Under the pieces are notes generated by a model. That model did not search any database and was not told the DNA's origin. It worked only from the letters and a program-made list of their open reading frames with translations. Both the position numbers and the translations under genes were made by a program. Shown here one piece after another: positions 63,751 through 64,000 of a stretch of 64,000 nucleotides of DNA. Position 1 is the first letter of the stretch. Each line of letters begins with the position of its first letter. Origin of the DNA: Oxalobacter sp. (lineage in GTDB: Bacteria > Pseudomonadota > Gammaproteobacteria > Burkholderiales > Burkholderiaceae_D); contig QZKY01000015.1 of NCBI GenBank assembly GCA_003605115.1, forward strand, positions 186,001-250,000. Direction: 5' to 3'.

Positions 63751-64000
63751 TTGAACACCATCGTTACTGATACGCTTATGACAACGGATAAAACAGCCTC
63801 TGCTGATCCACTTGCGCATCCTGAAAGCGTTCTCGTACGTGTCGGCCAATTAACGCGTGCCTTGCATGACAGTCTGCGTGGCCTGGGTTTGGACAAGCTG
63901 ATTGAGAAAGCGGCACATGAAATTCCCAACGTCAAAGATCGACTTGATTATGTGACCAAAATGTCTGAGCAAGCTGCGCAGCGTGTTTTGAATGCTACGG
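63751..64000 (+). CDS. cheZ: CheY phosphatase CheZ (5' part)
   Basis: The N-terminal 83 residues to the window edge. RVGQLTRALHDSLRGLGLDK and VKDRLDYVTKMSEQAAQRVL are typical of CheZ; the catalytic D-x-T-x-Q part lies outside. The start is TTG 63751 with GGGGTG 5 bases upstream, or ATG 63778 without a site. Confidence 0.88.
   Translation, partial: MNTIVTDTLMTTDKTASADPLAHPESVLVRVGQLTRALHDSLRGLGLDKLIEKAAHEIPNVKDRLDYVTKMSEQAAQRVLNAT

Overview
The window is a chromosomal segment of a motile betaproteobacterium, most likely Burkholderiales and probably near Oxalobacteraceae. The placement is inferred from gene content and order: rnm-htpX-yciO-M50 protease-trpS-carA-carB-greA / yhbY / rlmE-ftsH-folP-glmM, a ubiU-ubiV-ubiT set, and a flhDC-motAB-che region. 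Base composition looks moderate. I see no phage, insertion sequence, CRISPR array, rRNA or plasmid module, so this looks like ordinary chromosome carrying one specialised-metabolite locus.

Region 1 (1-14633, all minus strand) is an almost complete aryl polyene (APE) pigment cluster. Sixteen tightly packed genes run from a phosphopantetheinyl transferase through a ketosynthase-like chain-length factor, acyltransferase, two acyl carrier proteins, a membrane protein, an acyl ligase fused to a hot-dog dehydratase, a glycosyltransferase-acyltransferase fusion, an MIO-type aromatic amino acid ammonia-lyase, thioesterase, LolA-like carrier, MMPL exporter, lipoprotein, ketosynthase, dehydratase and ketoreductase. 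The next gene begins at the left edge. The order follows the known apeC-to-apeR order, with an ammonia-lyase added. The inferred product is an aryl polyene started from an aromatic acid made from an amino acid and exported to the outer membrane.

Region 2 (14634-22302) holds tRNA-Met, miaA, a Bcr/CflA-type MFS exporter and mutL on the minus strand. A DedA-family membrane protein, a small lipoprotein and a patatin-like phospholipase follow on the plus strand, then a minus-strand family 2 glycosyltransferase.

Region 3 (22303-29916) has a long structured leader and an HD-GYP-like protein, a tandem pair of small zinc-finger proteins, a large DUF349 protein, hslO and a gamma-carbonic-anhydrase-like gene.

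Region 4 (30165-45694) is the housekeeping block listed above, ending with tRNA-Pro and tRNA-Arg. Its RNA-level features deserve attention: structured leaders before carA and greA, and a terminator-shaped palindrome inside the 5' end of the folP reading frame.

Region 5 (45725-51970) holds a small unknown gene, the oxygen-independent ubiquinone genes ubiU, ubiV and ubiT, two small unknown or poorly known genes, murI and a class I fumarase.

Region 6 (51971-64000, plus strand) is the motility region: flhD, flhC, a membrane-anchored methyltransferase, motA, motB, an uncharacterised protein with a CheZ-like D-x-T-x-Q motif, cheY, cheA, an AT-rich insert, cheW, an MCP gene, cheB, a second cheY and the start of cheZ. 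No cheR or cheD lies in the window. The regulator FlhDC, the stator genes and the phosphorelay are thus physically together.
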